A DNA stretch of 43,947 nt, from the NCBI RefSeq assembly GCF_001528745.1, contig NZ_BCNS01000130.1, positions 1-43,947 on the forward strand, read 5' to 3'. Within the stretch, counting starts at the first letter, position 1, and each line of letters starts with the position of its first letter. A model generated the notes under the pieces. It had not been told where the DNA came from. It did no database searches and was given only the letters and a program-made list of their open reading frames with translations. Shown here piece by piece: positions 18,155 to 26,224 of this stretch. The translations under genes were made by a program, and so were the position numbers. This DNA comes from Marinobacterium profundum (GTDB lineage Bacteria > Pseudomonadota > Gammaproteobacteria > Pseudomonadales > Balneatricaceae).

Positions 18155-19344
18155 TGGTCTCGAACTCTGAGGCGCGCTCCCAGGCACCAGGCTCCCAGGT
18201 GCACGGCGAGTCGAAGGCTGGGCCGCTGATTATGCAGTTTGGCACCAGCCGCTTTCTGCAGGCCCATGTGGACTATTTTGTCGGCCAGTCCCTGGCGGCC
18301 GGGCGCTCGTCGGCCCGGTTGGCGGTGGTGCAGACCTCTGCCAGTACTTCAGGTAAGGCGCGGGTGGCCGCCATGAACCGCCTGGCCAGTTATCCGGTGC
18401 GTATTCAGGGCGTGCAGCGTGGCGAGCTGGTGGACTTCGAGGAGCAGGTCAGCGCTATCGACTGTGCCCTGGTGGCCAATGATGACTGGGTGCAGGTGGT
18501 GCAGCTGTTCTGTCACCGTGTTACGCACCTGGTATCCAACACTGCGGACACCGGTTATGAGCTGCACGGCGATGACAGGCCTACGGATACGCTGCCGCAA
18601 AGCTTTCCGGCCAAATTGCTGGTGCTGCTCTATGCGCGTTACCAGACGACGGGGCAGGGGCTGACGCTGATGCCCTGTGAGCTGCTCGCCAATAATGGCA
18701 CTGTGCTAAAGACCATCGTGCTGGAGCTGGCGCTGCGCTGGAATCTGCCCGAGGTATTCAGGCACTGGCTGGAAAGCCAGTGCCTGTGGATCAACTCCCT
18801 GGTGGATCGCATCGTCTCGGCGCCCATTGAGCCGCTGGGCGCGGTGGCTGAACCCTACGCGCTTTGGGCGATTGAGAACCAGGTCGGGCTGGAGTTGCCC
18901 TGTGAGCATGCAGCAATTCGCGTGGTGCCGGATCTGGCGCCGCTGGAATGGCTCAAGCTGGGTGTTCTGAACCTGTCCCACAGCTATCTGGTGGAGCTGT
19001 GGCAGCAGGCGCCCTCGGGTATCACGACTGTGTATCAGGCCATGAAGGACCCGCAGCTTGTAGGCGAGCTGAACGCGCTGCTGCAGTATGAGGTGGTGCC
19101 AATCCTGCGGGCCATGGCGCTGGGTGAGGACATTGATGCCTATGTACAGAGCGTGCGCGATCGCTTTATGAACCCCTACCTGGAGCATCGTCTGGCCGAC
19201 ATTGCCCAGAACCACAGCACCAAGATTGAACGTCGCCTGTTGCCGATCTGGCAGCAGGGACAGGCCTTGAGGCCGGATCTGGCGTGCCCGCGGCTTGAGG
19301 GCTGCCTGCGCCACCATCAACTGTTAGCGGAGACTGTGGCATGA
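18154..19344 (+). CDS. Tagaturonate reductase (UxaB)-like, mannitol dehydrogenase family
   Basis: A 396-residue member of the long-chain mannitol dehydrogenase family (UxaB/UxuB/MtlD). The N-terminal Rossmann part contains MQFGTSRFLQAHVDYF, a family hallmark. The central segment LMPCELLANNG matches the tagaturonate/fructuronate reductase motif, and the C-terminal helical domain carries the NLSHSYL segment. UxaB reduces D-tagaturonate to D-altronate with NADH. Its place between an LgoD-like dehydrogenase and a UxaA-like dehydratase fits this reaction. It is shorter than E. coli UxaB (about 480 residues), so specificity may differ. Translationally coupled on both sides by overlapping start/stop codons. 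Confidence 0.82.
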   Translation: MVSNSEARSQAPGSQVHGESKAGPLIMQFGTSRFLQAHVDYFVGQSLAAGRSSARLAVVQTSASTSGKARVAAMNRLASYPVRIQGVQRGELVDFEEQVSAIDCALVANDDWVQVVQLFCHRVTHLVSNTADTGYELHGDDRPTDTLPQSFPAKLLVLLYARYQTTGQGLTLMPCELLANNGTVLKTIVLELALRWNLPEVFRHWLESQCLWINSLVDRIVSAPIEPLGAVAEPYALWAIENQVGLELPCEHAAIRVVPDLAPLEWLKLGVLNLSHSYLVELWQQAPSGITTVYQAMKDPQLVGELNALLQYEVVPILRAMALGEDIDAYVQSVRDRFMNPYLEHRLADIAQNHSTKIERRLLPIWQQGQALRPDLACPRLEGCLRHHQLLAETVA

Positions 19345-20987
19345 CACTCACCCGACGCACGCTCAAGGTGCACCCGGCGGACGACCTGATCGTAGCCTTG
19401 ACCGACTTGCCTGCCGGTGAGCCGATCAGCCTTGATGGCAGCATTTTGCTACTGCGCGAGGCCATCCGCGCCAAGCACAAATTTACTGCTCGGGATTTTG
19501 CCCAGGGCGAGCGGCTGACCATGTACGGTGTCACCGTGGGTACGGCGGTGGCGCCTATCGCCGCAGGTTCGTTGGTAAACGTGGAGAACCTGCACCACAG
19601 CAGCAGCACCTATGGCGAGGGCAATGGCGATTATCAGTGGCAGGCGCCGGATGTGGAGGCCTGGAAATCCCGCACCTTTGATGGCTTTGTACGCGCCGAT
19701 GGTCAGGTGGGTACGGCCAATTACTGGCTGGTGGTGCCGCTGGTGTTCTGCCAGAACCGCAACATCGAAACTCTGCGTGACGCGCTGCAGGATGCTCTGG
19801 GGTACAGCAGCGAAAGCCACTATCGCCAGCTGGCCTGGGACCTGGCCTCCGAGTACCGCCAGCCCGGCGCTTGGGCACCGGTGATTGAACGCAGCGAAAC
19901 CTTTGCCGTGAATTCGCGGCCGTTTCCCCAGGTGGATGGCGTCAAGTTCATTACCCATACGGCGGGCTGCGGTGGTACGCGCGAAGACGCGCTGACCCTG
20001 TGCCGACTGCTGGCAGGCTACATTCATCACCCCAATGTGGCCGGTGCCACTGTGCTGAGCCTGGGCTGCCAGAATGCCCAGGTCAGCCTGCTGCAGGAGG
20101 AACTGGCCAAACTGGATCCGGCCGGGCGCACGCCGGTGCAGTATTTCGAGCAGCAGGAGTACGGGTCGGAAAACACCATGATGCAGGCGGCGATCCGCCA
20201 GACATTCGAAGGCCTTGCCGTGGCCAATCGATGCCAGCGCGAGCCTGTGCCCCTGTCGGGTTTGACAATCGGGGTGGAGTGCGGCGGATCCGATGGTTTC
20301 TCGGGCCTGTCGGCCAATCCGCTGATCGGCCAGGTGGCGGACCGCATCGTCGCCCTGGGCGGGCGGGCGATTCTGGGGGAGTTTCCGGAGCTGTGCGGCG
20401 TTGAACAGGACATTCTTGACCGTTGCACGGACGACGATCTGCGCCAGCGTTTCAAGGGGCTGATGCAATCCTACGAGCGTCACGCGCAGGCGGTGGGGGC
20501 GAGCTTTGACATGAACCCGTCGCCCGGAAATATTCGGGATGGTTTGATTACCGATGCGATGAAATCGGCCGGGGCTGCCCGCAAGGGCGGCACTGCACCG
20601 GTGGCAGATGTGCTGGATTACCCGCAGGTGGCCACCAAGCCCGGGCTGAATCTGCTCTGTACGCCGGGTAATGATGTGGAGTCCACCACGGCGCTGGCCG
20701 GTGCCGGCGCCAACCTGATTCTGTTCTCCACTGGCATGGGCACCCCCACCGGCAATCCGGTGGTACCTGTGCTCAAGGTGTCGAGCAACAGCGAGACGGC
20801 AAGGCGCATGGCGGACATTATCGATTTTGATGCCGGCGCCATTATTTCCGGCCAGGAAGACATGGCGGTACTGGCCGAGCAGCTGCTGCAGCTGTGCAGC
20901 GACACCGGCTCCGGAAAATACATCAGCAAGGCCCAGCGCCTCGGTCAGGACGACTTCATCCCCTGGAAGCGCGGCGTCTCGCTGTAG
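19341..20987 (+). CDS. Altronate dehydratase (UxaA)-like
   Basis: A 548-residue UxaA/GarD-type sugar-acid dehydratase. The N-terminal SAF-like domain (about 1-100) is followed by the large catalytic domain with FDGFVRADGQVGTANYWLVV, HTAGCGGTREDALTLCRLLA, LSLGCQNAQ, GVECGGSDGFSGLSANPLIG and SPGNIRDGL. The conserved Cys residues in these motifs are the expected metal ligands. It removes water from D-altronate to give 2-keto-3-deoxy-D-gluconate. It starts inside the previous gene's stop (ATGA). Family members also act on galactarate and related acids, so the substrate rests on context. Confidence 0.88.
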   Translation: MTLTRRTLKVHPADDLIVALTDLPAGEPISLDGSILLLREAIRAKHKFTARDFAQGERLTMYGVTVGTAVAPIAAGSLVNVENLHHSSSTYGEGNGDYQWQAPDVEAWKSRTFDGFVRADGQVGTANYWLVVPLVFCQNRNIETLRDALQDALGYSSESHYRQLAWDLASEYRQPGAWAPVIERSETFAVNSRPFPQVDGVKFITHTAGCGGTREDALTLCRLLAGYIHHPNVAGATVLSLGCQNAQVSLLQEELAKLDPAGRTPVQYFEQQEYGSENTMMQAAIRQTFEGLAVANRCQREPVPLSGLTIGVECGGSDGFSGLSANPLIGQVADRIVALGGRAILGEFPELCGVEQDILDRCTDDDLRQRFKGLMQSYERHAQAVGASFDMNPSPGNIRDGLITDAMKSAGAARKGGTAPVADVLDYPQVATKPGLNLLCTPGNDVESTTALAGAGANLILFSTGMGTPTGNPVVPVLKVSSNSETARRMADIIDFDAGAIISGQEDMAVLAEQLLQLCSDTGSGKYISKAQRLGQDDFIPWKRGVSL

Positions 20988-21043
20988 GGATCAGCGGTAG
21001 GGGGATTGGTGATTAGTAACAGCCATAAGCGGGGACAAAGACG

Positions 21044-21385
21044 ATGAAGCAGTATGCACTGACGCTGGACCTTAAAGACGACCCGGCGCTGATCGAGGCT
21101 TACAAGCAGCATCATCAACAGGTGTGGCCGCAGGTGATTGCCAGCCTGAAACAGGTGGGTGTGCTGGACATGCAAATCTATTGCCATGGCAACCGGCTCT
21201 TTATGCTCAGCACCACGGTGGATGACTATGAGCCGCAGCGCGCCTACGAGGCCTATCTGCAGCTCGATCCGGCCTGCCGGGAATGGGAAGCCCTGATGGA
21301 TCAGTTTCAGCAGCGACTGCCGGGCGCCTTGCCCGATGAAAAATGGCTGCCGATGGAATGCTGTTTTGACATGCAAAAGTGCTGA
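21044..21385 (+). CDS. Sugar mutarotase, RhaM (L-rhamnose/L-fucose mutarotase) family
   Basis: A 113-residue ferredoxin-fold mutarotase of the RhaM/DUF718 family, usual length about 104-115. Motifs: YKQHHQQVWPQVIASLKQVG near the N-terminus with the catalytic-site His, IYCHGNRLFML in the middle and LPDEKWLPMECCFDM at the end. It interconverts anomers of an L-sugar, supplying the form used by the aldose dehydrogenase encoded three genes on. L-fucose and L-galactose share the same ring stereochemistry, so either fits. It lies 56 bases after the dehydratase gene. Confidence 0.86.
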   Translation: MKQYALTLDLKDDPALIEAYKQHHQQVWPQVIASLKQVGVLDMQIYCHGNRLFMLSTTVDDYEPQRAYEAYLQLDPACREWEALMDQFQQRLPGALPDEKWLPMECCFDMQKC

Positions 21386-21397
21386 AGGAGAGCGCCT

Positions 21398-22225
21398 GTG
21401 AGAATTGATGCGCATCAGCATTTCTGGCGCTACAGCGCGGCGGATTACGGCTGGATTGATGGCGCAATGGACGTGCTGAAGCGGGACTACCTGCCAGATG
21501 ATCTGGCGGCTGTGCTGCAACGCCAGCGCCTTGATGGCAGCATCGCCGTGCAGGCCCGCCAGTGCGAGGATGAAACGCGCTGGCTGCTGCAGCTGGCGCG
21601 CGACAAGCCCCGGATTCTGGCGGTCATCGGCTGGATTGATCTGCAGGCCGAGGATCTGGATACCAGGCTCGCAGCCGTTGCGGGTGAGGCGCAGCTCAAG
21701 GGGTTTCGCCATGTATTGCAGGATGAAGCCGAGCCCGGTTTCATGTTGCGACCCGCCTTCGTGCGCGGCCTTCAGCGTCTGGCTCAGCTGGATTATTGCT
21801 ACGAGCTGCTGATCAAGCCACAGCAGTTGCCCGAGGCCTGTAGCTTGCTGCAACAGCTGCCGCCCATGCGTCTGGTGCTGGATCATGTTGCCAAGCCGGA
21901 TATCCGCGGCGGTGATCTGGCAGCCTGGCGTGCCGGCATCGCCGAGCTCGGGTCCCATCCGCACCTGTATTGCAAGGTCTCGGGGCTGGTCACTGAAGCT
22001 CACTGGAACGGCTGGAGTGCGGTGGACTTTGAGCCCTGTCTTGAGCATGTGTTTGACTGCTTCGGGCCACAGCGGCTGATGTTTGGCTCCGACTGGCCCG
22101 TTTGCCTGCTGGCAGCGCCCTACGCCGGCGTACAGGCGCTGCTGGCCGACTTCGTACGCCGGCACTACCCGGAGCATGAGGCGGCGGTCTTTGGTGACAA
22201 CGCCCGGCGCTTTTACGGGCTTTAA
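21398..22225 (+). CDS. Sugar lactone hydrolase, amidohydrolase 2 family (L-fucono/L-galactonolactonase-like)
   Basis: A 275-residue TIM-barrel metal-dependent hydrolase of the COG3618 type. Metal ligands are visible in the N-terminal DAHQHFW, in VLDHVAKPD and in the C-terminal FGSDWPVC. Characterised relatives open L-fuconolactone, L-rhamnonolactone or L-galactonolactone. Here it should hydrolyse the lactone made by the neighbouring aldo-keto reductase. GTG start with an AAGGAGAG site, 12 bases after the mutarotase gene. Confidence 0.87.
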   Translation: MRIDAHQHFWRYSAADYGWIDGAMDVLKRDYLPDDLAAVLQRQRLDGSIAVQARQCEDETRWLLQLARDKPRILAVIGWIDLQAEDLDTRLAAVAGEAQLKGFRHVLQDEAEPGFMLRPAFVRGLQRLAQLDYCYELLIKPQQLPEACSLLQQLPPMRLVLDHVAKPDIRGGDLAAWRAGIAELGSHPHLYCKVSGLVTEAHWNGWSAVDFEPCLEHVFDCFGPQRLMFGSDWPVCLLAAPYAGVQALLADFVRRHYPEHEAAVFGDNARRFYGL

Positions 22226-22257
22226 CAAATTTTGCTACCAATAAAAGGGTTTGGCGC

Positions 22258-23208
22258 ATGCAATACCGCACACTGGGAAAAACCGGCCTTGAGATATCAA
22301 CTCTGGGCTACGGCGCCTCGCCGCTGGGCGGGGTCTTTCGCGATGTGGATGCCTCAATCGGCATTCGCACCGTGCATACCGCGCTGGATGCGGGCATCAA
22401 TCTGATCGACTGTTCCCCCTATTACGGTCTCACCCGGGCGGAAACGGTGCTGGGCAAGGCACTCAAGGGGATCGAGCGCGAACGGTACTTTATCTCGACC
22501 AAGGCCGGGCGCTATGGCGCGCAACCCAGCGACTTCGATATGTCGGCAAAGCGTATCCGCCAGAGCCTGGATGAGAGCCTGGTGCGGCTCGGCGTCGATG
22601 AAGTGGATATTTTCCTGCTGCATGATATTGAATTCGTCGATCTGGATATAGTGCTGCACGAGGCGCTGCCATGCCTTGAGCGGCTCAAGGCAGAGGGTCG
22701 AATACGCGCCTTCGGTGTGACCGGCTATCCGCTGCGCAGCTTTGCCCAGGTTATCGAAGGGTTCGATATCGACTGCATTCTGACCTACTGCCGCTATGCC
22801 CTGCACGACAGGTCACTGGAGCGCCTGATGCCGCAGCTGGAGGCCCGCAATATCGGCATTATCAATGGCTCGCCCACCTGCATGGGACTGCTGACCGAAC
22901 GCGGCGCGCCGGACTGGCACCCGGCGGATGCGGCGCTGCGCGAATGTGCCCGCCGGGCGACGGAGCTGTGCCGGGAGCGGGGTGTCGATATCACCCGCAT
23001 CGCGCTGCAATTCGCCGTGCAACACCCGCTGATTGCATCCACCCTGGTGGGCACCGCCAACCCCGACAACCTGCTGAAGAACCTGCAATGGATTGATGAA
23101 CCGCTGGATCAGGCATTGGCGACGGAACTCAGTGCGCTCTTTGCGGCTCAGCCGGGCGCTGTCTGGCCCTCGGGCCTGCCACAGAACAGTGACGAGGTGG
23201 CGGCATGA
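22258..23208 (+). CDS. Aldo-keto reductase, L-galactose (L-fucose) 1-dehydrogenase-like
   Basis: A 316-residue aldo-keto reductase with the full catalytic tetrad: D51, Y56 (in DCSPYYG), K82 (in STKAGRYG) and H122 (in LLHDIEF). From memory it resembles plant cytosolic L-galactose dehydrogenase unusually well: SPYYG near 53, LGKALKG, HDIEF, GLLTERGAPDWHPA and the C-terminal WPSGLPQN all have close counterparts there. The predicted reaction is NAD(P)-dependent oxidation of L-galactose (or L-fucose) at C1 to the lactone, handed to the lactonase encoded upstream. The final four bases overlap the kinase gene. Bacterial relatives are often annotated D-threo-aldose 1-dehydrogenase or L-fucose dehydrogenase, which accept both sugars. 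Confidence 0.86.
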   Translation: MQYRTLGKTGLEISTLGYGASPLGGVFRDVDASIGIRTVHTALDAGINLIDCSPYYGLTRAETVLGKALKGIERERYFISTKAGRYGAQPSDFDMSAKRIRQSLDESLVRLGVDEVDIFLLHDIEFVDLDIVLHEALPCLERLKAEGRIRAFGVTGYPLRSFAQVIEGFDIDCILTYCRYALHDRSLERLMPQLEARNIGIINGSPTCMGLLTERGAPDWHPADAALRECARRATELCRERGVDITRIALQFAVQHPLIASTLVGTANPDNLLKNLQWIDEPLDQALATELSALFAAQPGAVWPSGLPQNSDEVAA

Positions 23209-24278
23209 CAGAGCCCCGCATACTGCAGGTCCCGCCCGAAGATGCACAGAGCTATGATTGCCTCGCCCTGGGGGAGGTGATGCTGCGGCTGGACCCGGGC
23301 GAGGGCCGTATTCGCCGCGCGAATGCCTTCAATGTCTGGGAAGGGGGCGGTGAATATAATGTTGTGCAGGGCCTGAGCCAGTGTTTCAACCGGCGCACGG
23401 CGATTGTCAGTGCGCTGGTGGACAACGAAGTGGGCCGCCTGATCGAGGGGCTTATCCGGCGCTCCGGCGTGGACAGTCGCTGGATTCACTGGCAACCCCA
23501 CGATGGCCTGGGGCAGGCCGCGCGCAATGGCCTCTATTTCATGGAGCGTGGTTTTGGCGAGCGCGGCGCGGCGGCGGTGATGGATCGTGGCCACACGGCG
23601 ATCGCCCAGCTACAGGCCTCGGATATCGACTGGAGCGCGCTGTTTTCCACCGCCAGGCCCCGCTGGTTCCATGTCGGCGGTGTAATGGCAGGGCTGAGTG
23701 AATTGAGTCATGCCGTGGTGGCGGCCGCCATGCAGGCGGCCAGGGCACAGGGCGCCGTGGTCTCCTATGACCTCAATTACCGCGCCTCCCTGTGGCAGTC
23801 CCGCGGTGGCCGGGCTGCAGCCAAAGCCGCCAACGCAGAGCTGATTCAGTATGCCGATGTGCTCTTTGGCGTCGAGAGCCTGCCGCGACCGGTTGATAGC
23901 CTGGATGAAGCCGTATTTGGCGATGCGCTGCAGCAGATGCAGCAGCAGTTTCCCCATCTCAGGCAGGTGGTCAGTACCATGCGGGTGGTGAAGGATGCCT
24001 CCCACAATGACTGGAGCGGTATCTGCCTGTCGGGCGGTCAGTTGTATAGCGCAAGGCCGAGGCTTGGCCTGTCGATACTCGATCGGGTTGGGGGCGGGGA
24101 TGCCTTTGCCGGCGGCTATATTCACGCCATGCTGGCCGGCATGGAGATCCCCCAGGCGCTGGACATCGCCACGGCCCATGGTGCCCTGGTGATGACCACG
24201 CCGGGTGACAACTCGATGCTTGCCAAAGCTGATGTGCTGGCGTGCGCCCAGGGAGATGATGCCGCTGCAAGGCGCTGA
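23205..24278 (+). CDS. PfkB-family sugar kinase, 2-keto-3-deoxygluconate kinase-like
   Basis: A 357-residue ribokinase/PfkB-type kinase. The N-terminal region has the substrate-side motifs (LALGEVMLRLDPGEG, GGGEYNV), and the C-terminal signature DRVGGGDAFAGGYIHAMLAG carries the catalytic Asp and anion hole. The best fit is KdgK, which phosphorylates 2-keto-3-deoxygluconate at C6 to KDPG, the step after the UxaA reaction. It is coupled to the reductase gene (ATGA overlap) and ends the operon. No KDPG aldolase gene is present in the window; it would have to be elsewhere in the genome. Confidence 0.87.
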   Translation: MTEPRILQVPPEDAQSYDCLALGEVMLRLDPGEGRIRRANAFNVWEGGGEYNVVQGLSQCFNRRTAIVSALVDNEVGRLIEGLIRRSGVDSRWIHWQPHDGLGQAARNGLYFMERGFGERGAAAVMDRGHTAIAQLQASDIDWSALFSTARPRWFHVGGVMAGLSELSHAVVAAAMQAARAQGAVVSYDLNYRASLWQSRGGRAAAKAANAELIQYADVLFGVESLPRPVDSLDEAVFGDALQQMQQQFPHLRQVVSTMRVVKDASHNDWSGICLSGGQLYSARPRLGLSILDRVGGGDAFAGGYIHAMLAGMEIPQALDIATAHGALVMTTPGDNSMLAKADVLACAQGDDAAARR

Positions 24279-24366
24279 ATTCCCGGTTGTTGTTCAGTGC
24301 CAGGGGCCTGCTATTCTTCTGTCCTTTACGGTATTCCCTGTTATCTGCCTGCCTCAGCCACTTTGT

Positions 24367-24384
24367 CCGACGCTTAAGCGTCGG
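24367..24384. terminator. 18-bp perfect palindrome downstream of the catabolic operon
   Basis: CCGACGCTTAAGCGTCGG is its own reverse complement. It lies 88 bases after the kinase stop and ten bases before the repeat element. It may be a bidirectional terminator stem (no T-run) or a protein-binding site. Confidence 0.35.
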
Positions 24385-24393
24385 TGCTCTAGC

Positions 24394-24695
24394 AGCCTGT
24401 CGGACTTACCACTGATCTACTGCGGAAAAGCCTCTCTCTTTAACAAAGAGGGGTCATTTTTGTTTACTCTTTTAGAACCACTATGCACAAGCTACATCCC
24501 TGTAGCTTGCCCTGCGGGCAGCTAACGCTGTGCAAATCGGCTATCCTGCCGATTTGTCGCCTCAAAAGAGTTCAAAAACTGCCTCATTCTATCGTAGGGA
24601 GTGATTGAACGCGCAAGCCCCGAAGGGGTGAAGCACATGGATGTGCTGAACAAAACGGACTTTCCCTCGCTACGACCGGCCAAGTCCGACAGGCT
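24394..24695. repeat. Inverted-repeat-bounded non-coding element (MITE-like)
   Basis: The element is about 302 bp and bounded by perfect 14-bp inverted repeats, AGCCTGTCGGACTT at 24394-24407 and its complement at 24682-24695. It encodes no transposase. Inside are several hairpins: around 24489-24510 (9-bp arms, loop TCCC), around 24535-24560 (CAAATCGGC/GCCGATTTG) and 24633-24648 (AGCACAT-GG-ATGTGCT). The first 89 bases resemble 43865-43947, sharing CTACTGCG and TAGAACCACT at similar spacing. It looks like a non-autonomous mobile repeat; no target-site duplication is obvious. Confidence 0.65.
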
Positions 24696-25145
24696 CTAGC
24701 CGCACCGCTGCGTGCTTTTTACCCTGCTGAATTATTCAAATATGCCCGCTGTATTTCCTTAGAGGTGTGCCACACTCACTGAGCAGGTTTGTGTACGGCT
24801 GCGGCTTTTACACAGGCTGGATATGATCCAGCAGATTCTGTAACAGTCATTTATTCTGGGGTGTAGCGGCTCGGCATTGTTGCCACCGCTGGAGCTTCAG
24901 GGTGCCTGAACGGCTGTGTTTATTCTGTTTTAAAATGATATAGTGTCTCTTCGCGAAGACATTCAGGATATTTTTCCCTGTGTGTTTTTTTGCTGGTAAG
25001 TTACTGTAAATGTTTGAATTTTATTTGTTTTACAAGTTTATAACAAAAAAAATGTTAAGCGTATTGTTGCTGATTTTGGACTAATCTGGGTGTTATATTC
25101 AGGCCTTTCAGTGATGAGTGCTAATTGATGAAACCGGAGTCCGCC

Positions 25146-26144
25146 ATGAAGAAGTCTCTCGCAGCAGTCGCACTTATGCTGGCTGCATCTACCGGCTATG
25201 CCGCCGAAGATTGCGGCAAAGTCACGATCGCAGACATGAACTGGAGCTCGGCGACACTGATCGCCAATATCGACCGTTTTATACTTGAACATGGTTTTGG
25301 CTGCGCAGCAGAACTGGTGCCCGGTGATACCATGCCCACCACCACCTCCATGATGGAAAAGAAAGAACCGGATATAGCTCCGGAGCTCTGGACCAACTCT
25401 TTCCAGGCCGCTTTGGATACCGCCGTGGCTGACGGTCAGCTACAGGTGGCAGGCAAGGTACTGTCCGAGGGTGGCGAAGAGGCACTCTGGGTACCCAAAT
25501 ACATGGTCGACAAGGATCCGAGTCTGGCGACTATTGAGGGCATTAAGGCCAATGCCAAGCTGTTTACGCACCCTGAAGATCCGGATCGTTCGGCGCTGAT
25601 TGGCTGCCCGGCGGGCTGGGGTTGTCAGCTGGTAGTGAATAACCTGTACCGTGCCCTCAAGCTGGAAGACGCAGGGTTTGAGCTGATTGATCCGGGCTCG
25701 GCGGCAGGGCTGGATGGCTCCATTGCCCGTGCCTATGAGCGCGAGCAGGCCTGGCTGGGCTACTACTGGGCGCCAACGGCTATTCTTGGCAAGTACGACA
25801 TGGTGAAGGTTGATTTTGGCAGCGGTATAGACAAGGAGCATTTCCTTAGCTGCACCACCAAGGAAGACTGTCTTGAACCCAAGGTGACCATGTGGCCCGA
25901 GTCGCCGGTGTACAGTTACACCACGTCTGATTTCGCCAAAAGCCACCCCAAAGAGTTTGAATACCTGGCCACCCGCTCATTCACTAACAGCGATCTGAAC
26001 AAGCTGCTGGCATGGATGGAAGACAATCAGGCCGATGGTGAAATCGCCATGGAGCATTTCCTGATGGAAAACGAAAGCAGCTGGTCCACCTGGCTGGAGC
26101 CTGAAGTCGCCGCCAGGGTTAAGGATGCGCTCGGCAAGCTGTAA
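25146..26144 (+). CDS. Glycine betaine/choline-type ABC binding protein (OpuAC/ProX family)
   Basis: A 332-residue periplasmic binding protein. The signal peptide is MKKSLAAVALMLAASTGYAA with A-x-A cleavage near residue 20, followed by an OpuAC-type domain (VTIADMNWSSATLIANIDRF). Trp-rich ligand segments such as APELWTNSF and WLGYYWAPTAILG are typical of quaternary-amine binding boxes. The ATG at 25146 follows GGAG by six bases; earlier in-frame starts at 25125/25128 would lengthen the leader needlessly. It is the first gene of a three-gene importer likely used for osmoprotection or choline/betaine catabolism in a saline habitat. The exact ligand is uncertain. Confidence 0.9.
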   Translation: MKKSLAAVALMLAASTGYAAEDCGKVTIADMNWSSATLIANIDRFILEHGFGCAAELVPGDTMPTTTSMMEKKEPDIAPELWTNSFQAALDTAVADGQLQVAGKVLSEGGEEALWVPKYMVDKDPSLATIEGIKANAKLFTHPEDPDRSALIGCPAGWGCQLVVNNLYRALKLEDAGFELIDPGSAAGLDGSIARAYEREQAWLGYYWAPTAILGKYDMVKVDFGSGIDKEHFLSCTTKEDCLEPKVTMWPESPVYSYTTSDFAKSHPKEFEYLATRSFTNSDLNKLLAWMEDNQADGEIAMEHFLMENESSWSTWLEPEVAARVKDALGKL

Positions 26145-26224
26145 TTACCTGAGCAACCGTAGACACCGCAGGCGCAGGGAGGCTGCCTGCGGTTTCGCCT
26201 GATCCACAGCACAGGATACCCTTT

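Larger units (their letters stand above)
24279..25145. other. Non-coding region with palindrome, repeat element and betaine-operon promoter zone
   Basis: This stretch of 867 bases contains no supported gene. In order it holds an 18-bp palindrome (24367-24384), an inverted-repeat-bounded element (24394-24695) and a markedly AT-rich stretch (about 24900-25100) that is the likely promoter zone of the glycine-betaine-type operon. A frame at 24205-24525 is only read-through into the repeat. Confidence 0.6.

Noticed and set aside
20945-22228. 427-residue reverse-strand frame opposite the mutarotase and lactonase genes
   Set aside because: A shadow of two well-supported forward genes; low-complexity composition.
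17138-24278. Classical oxidative L-fucose pathway
   Set aside because: The mutarotase, dehydrogenase and lactonase would fit, but no fuconate dehydratase or 2-keto-3-deoxyfuconate enzyme is present, and the C5 dehydrogenase, UxaB, UxaA and kinase would be unexplained. It is kept only as an alternative substrate for the first steps.
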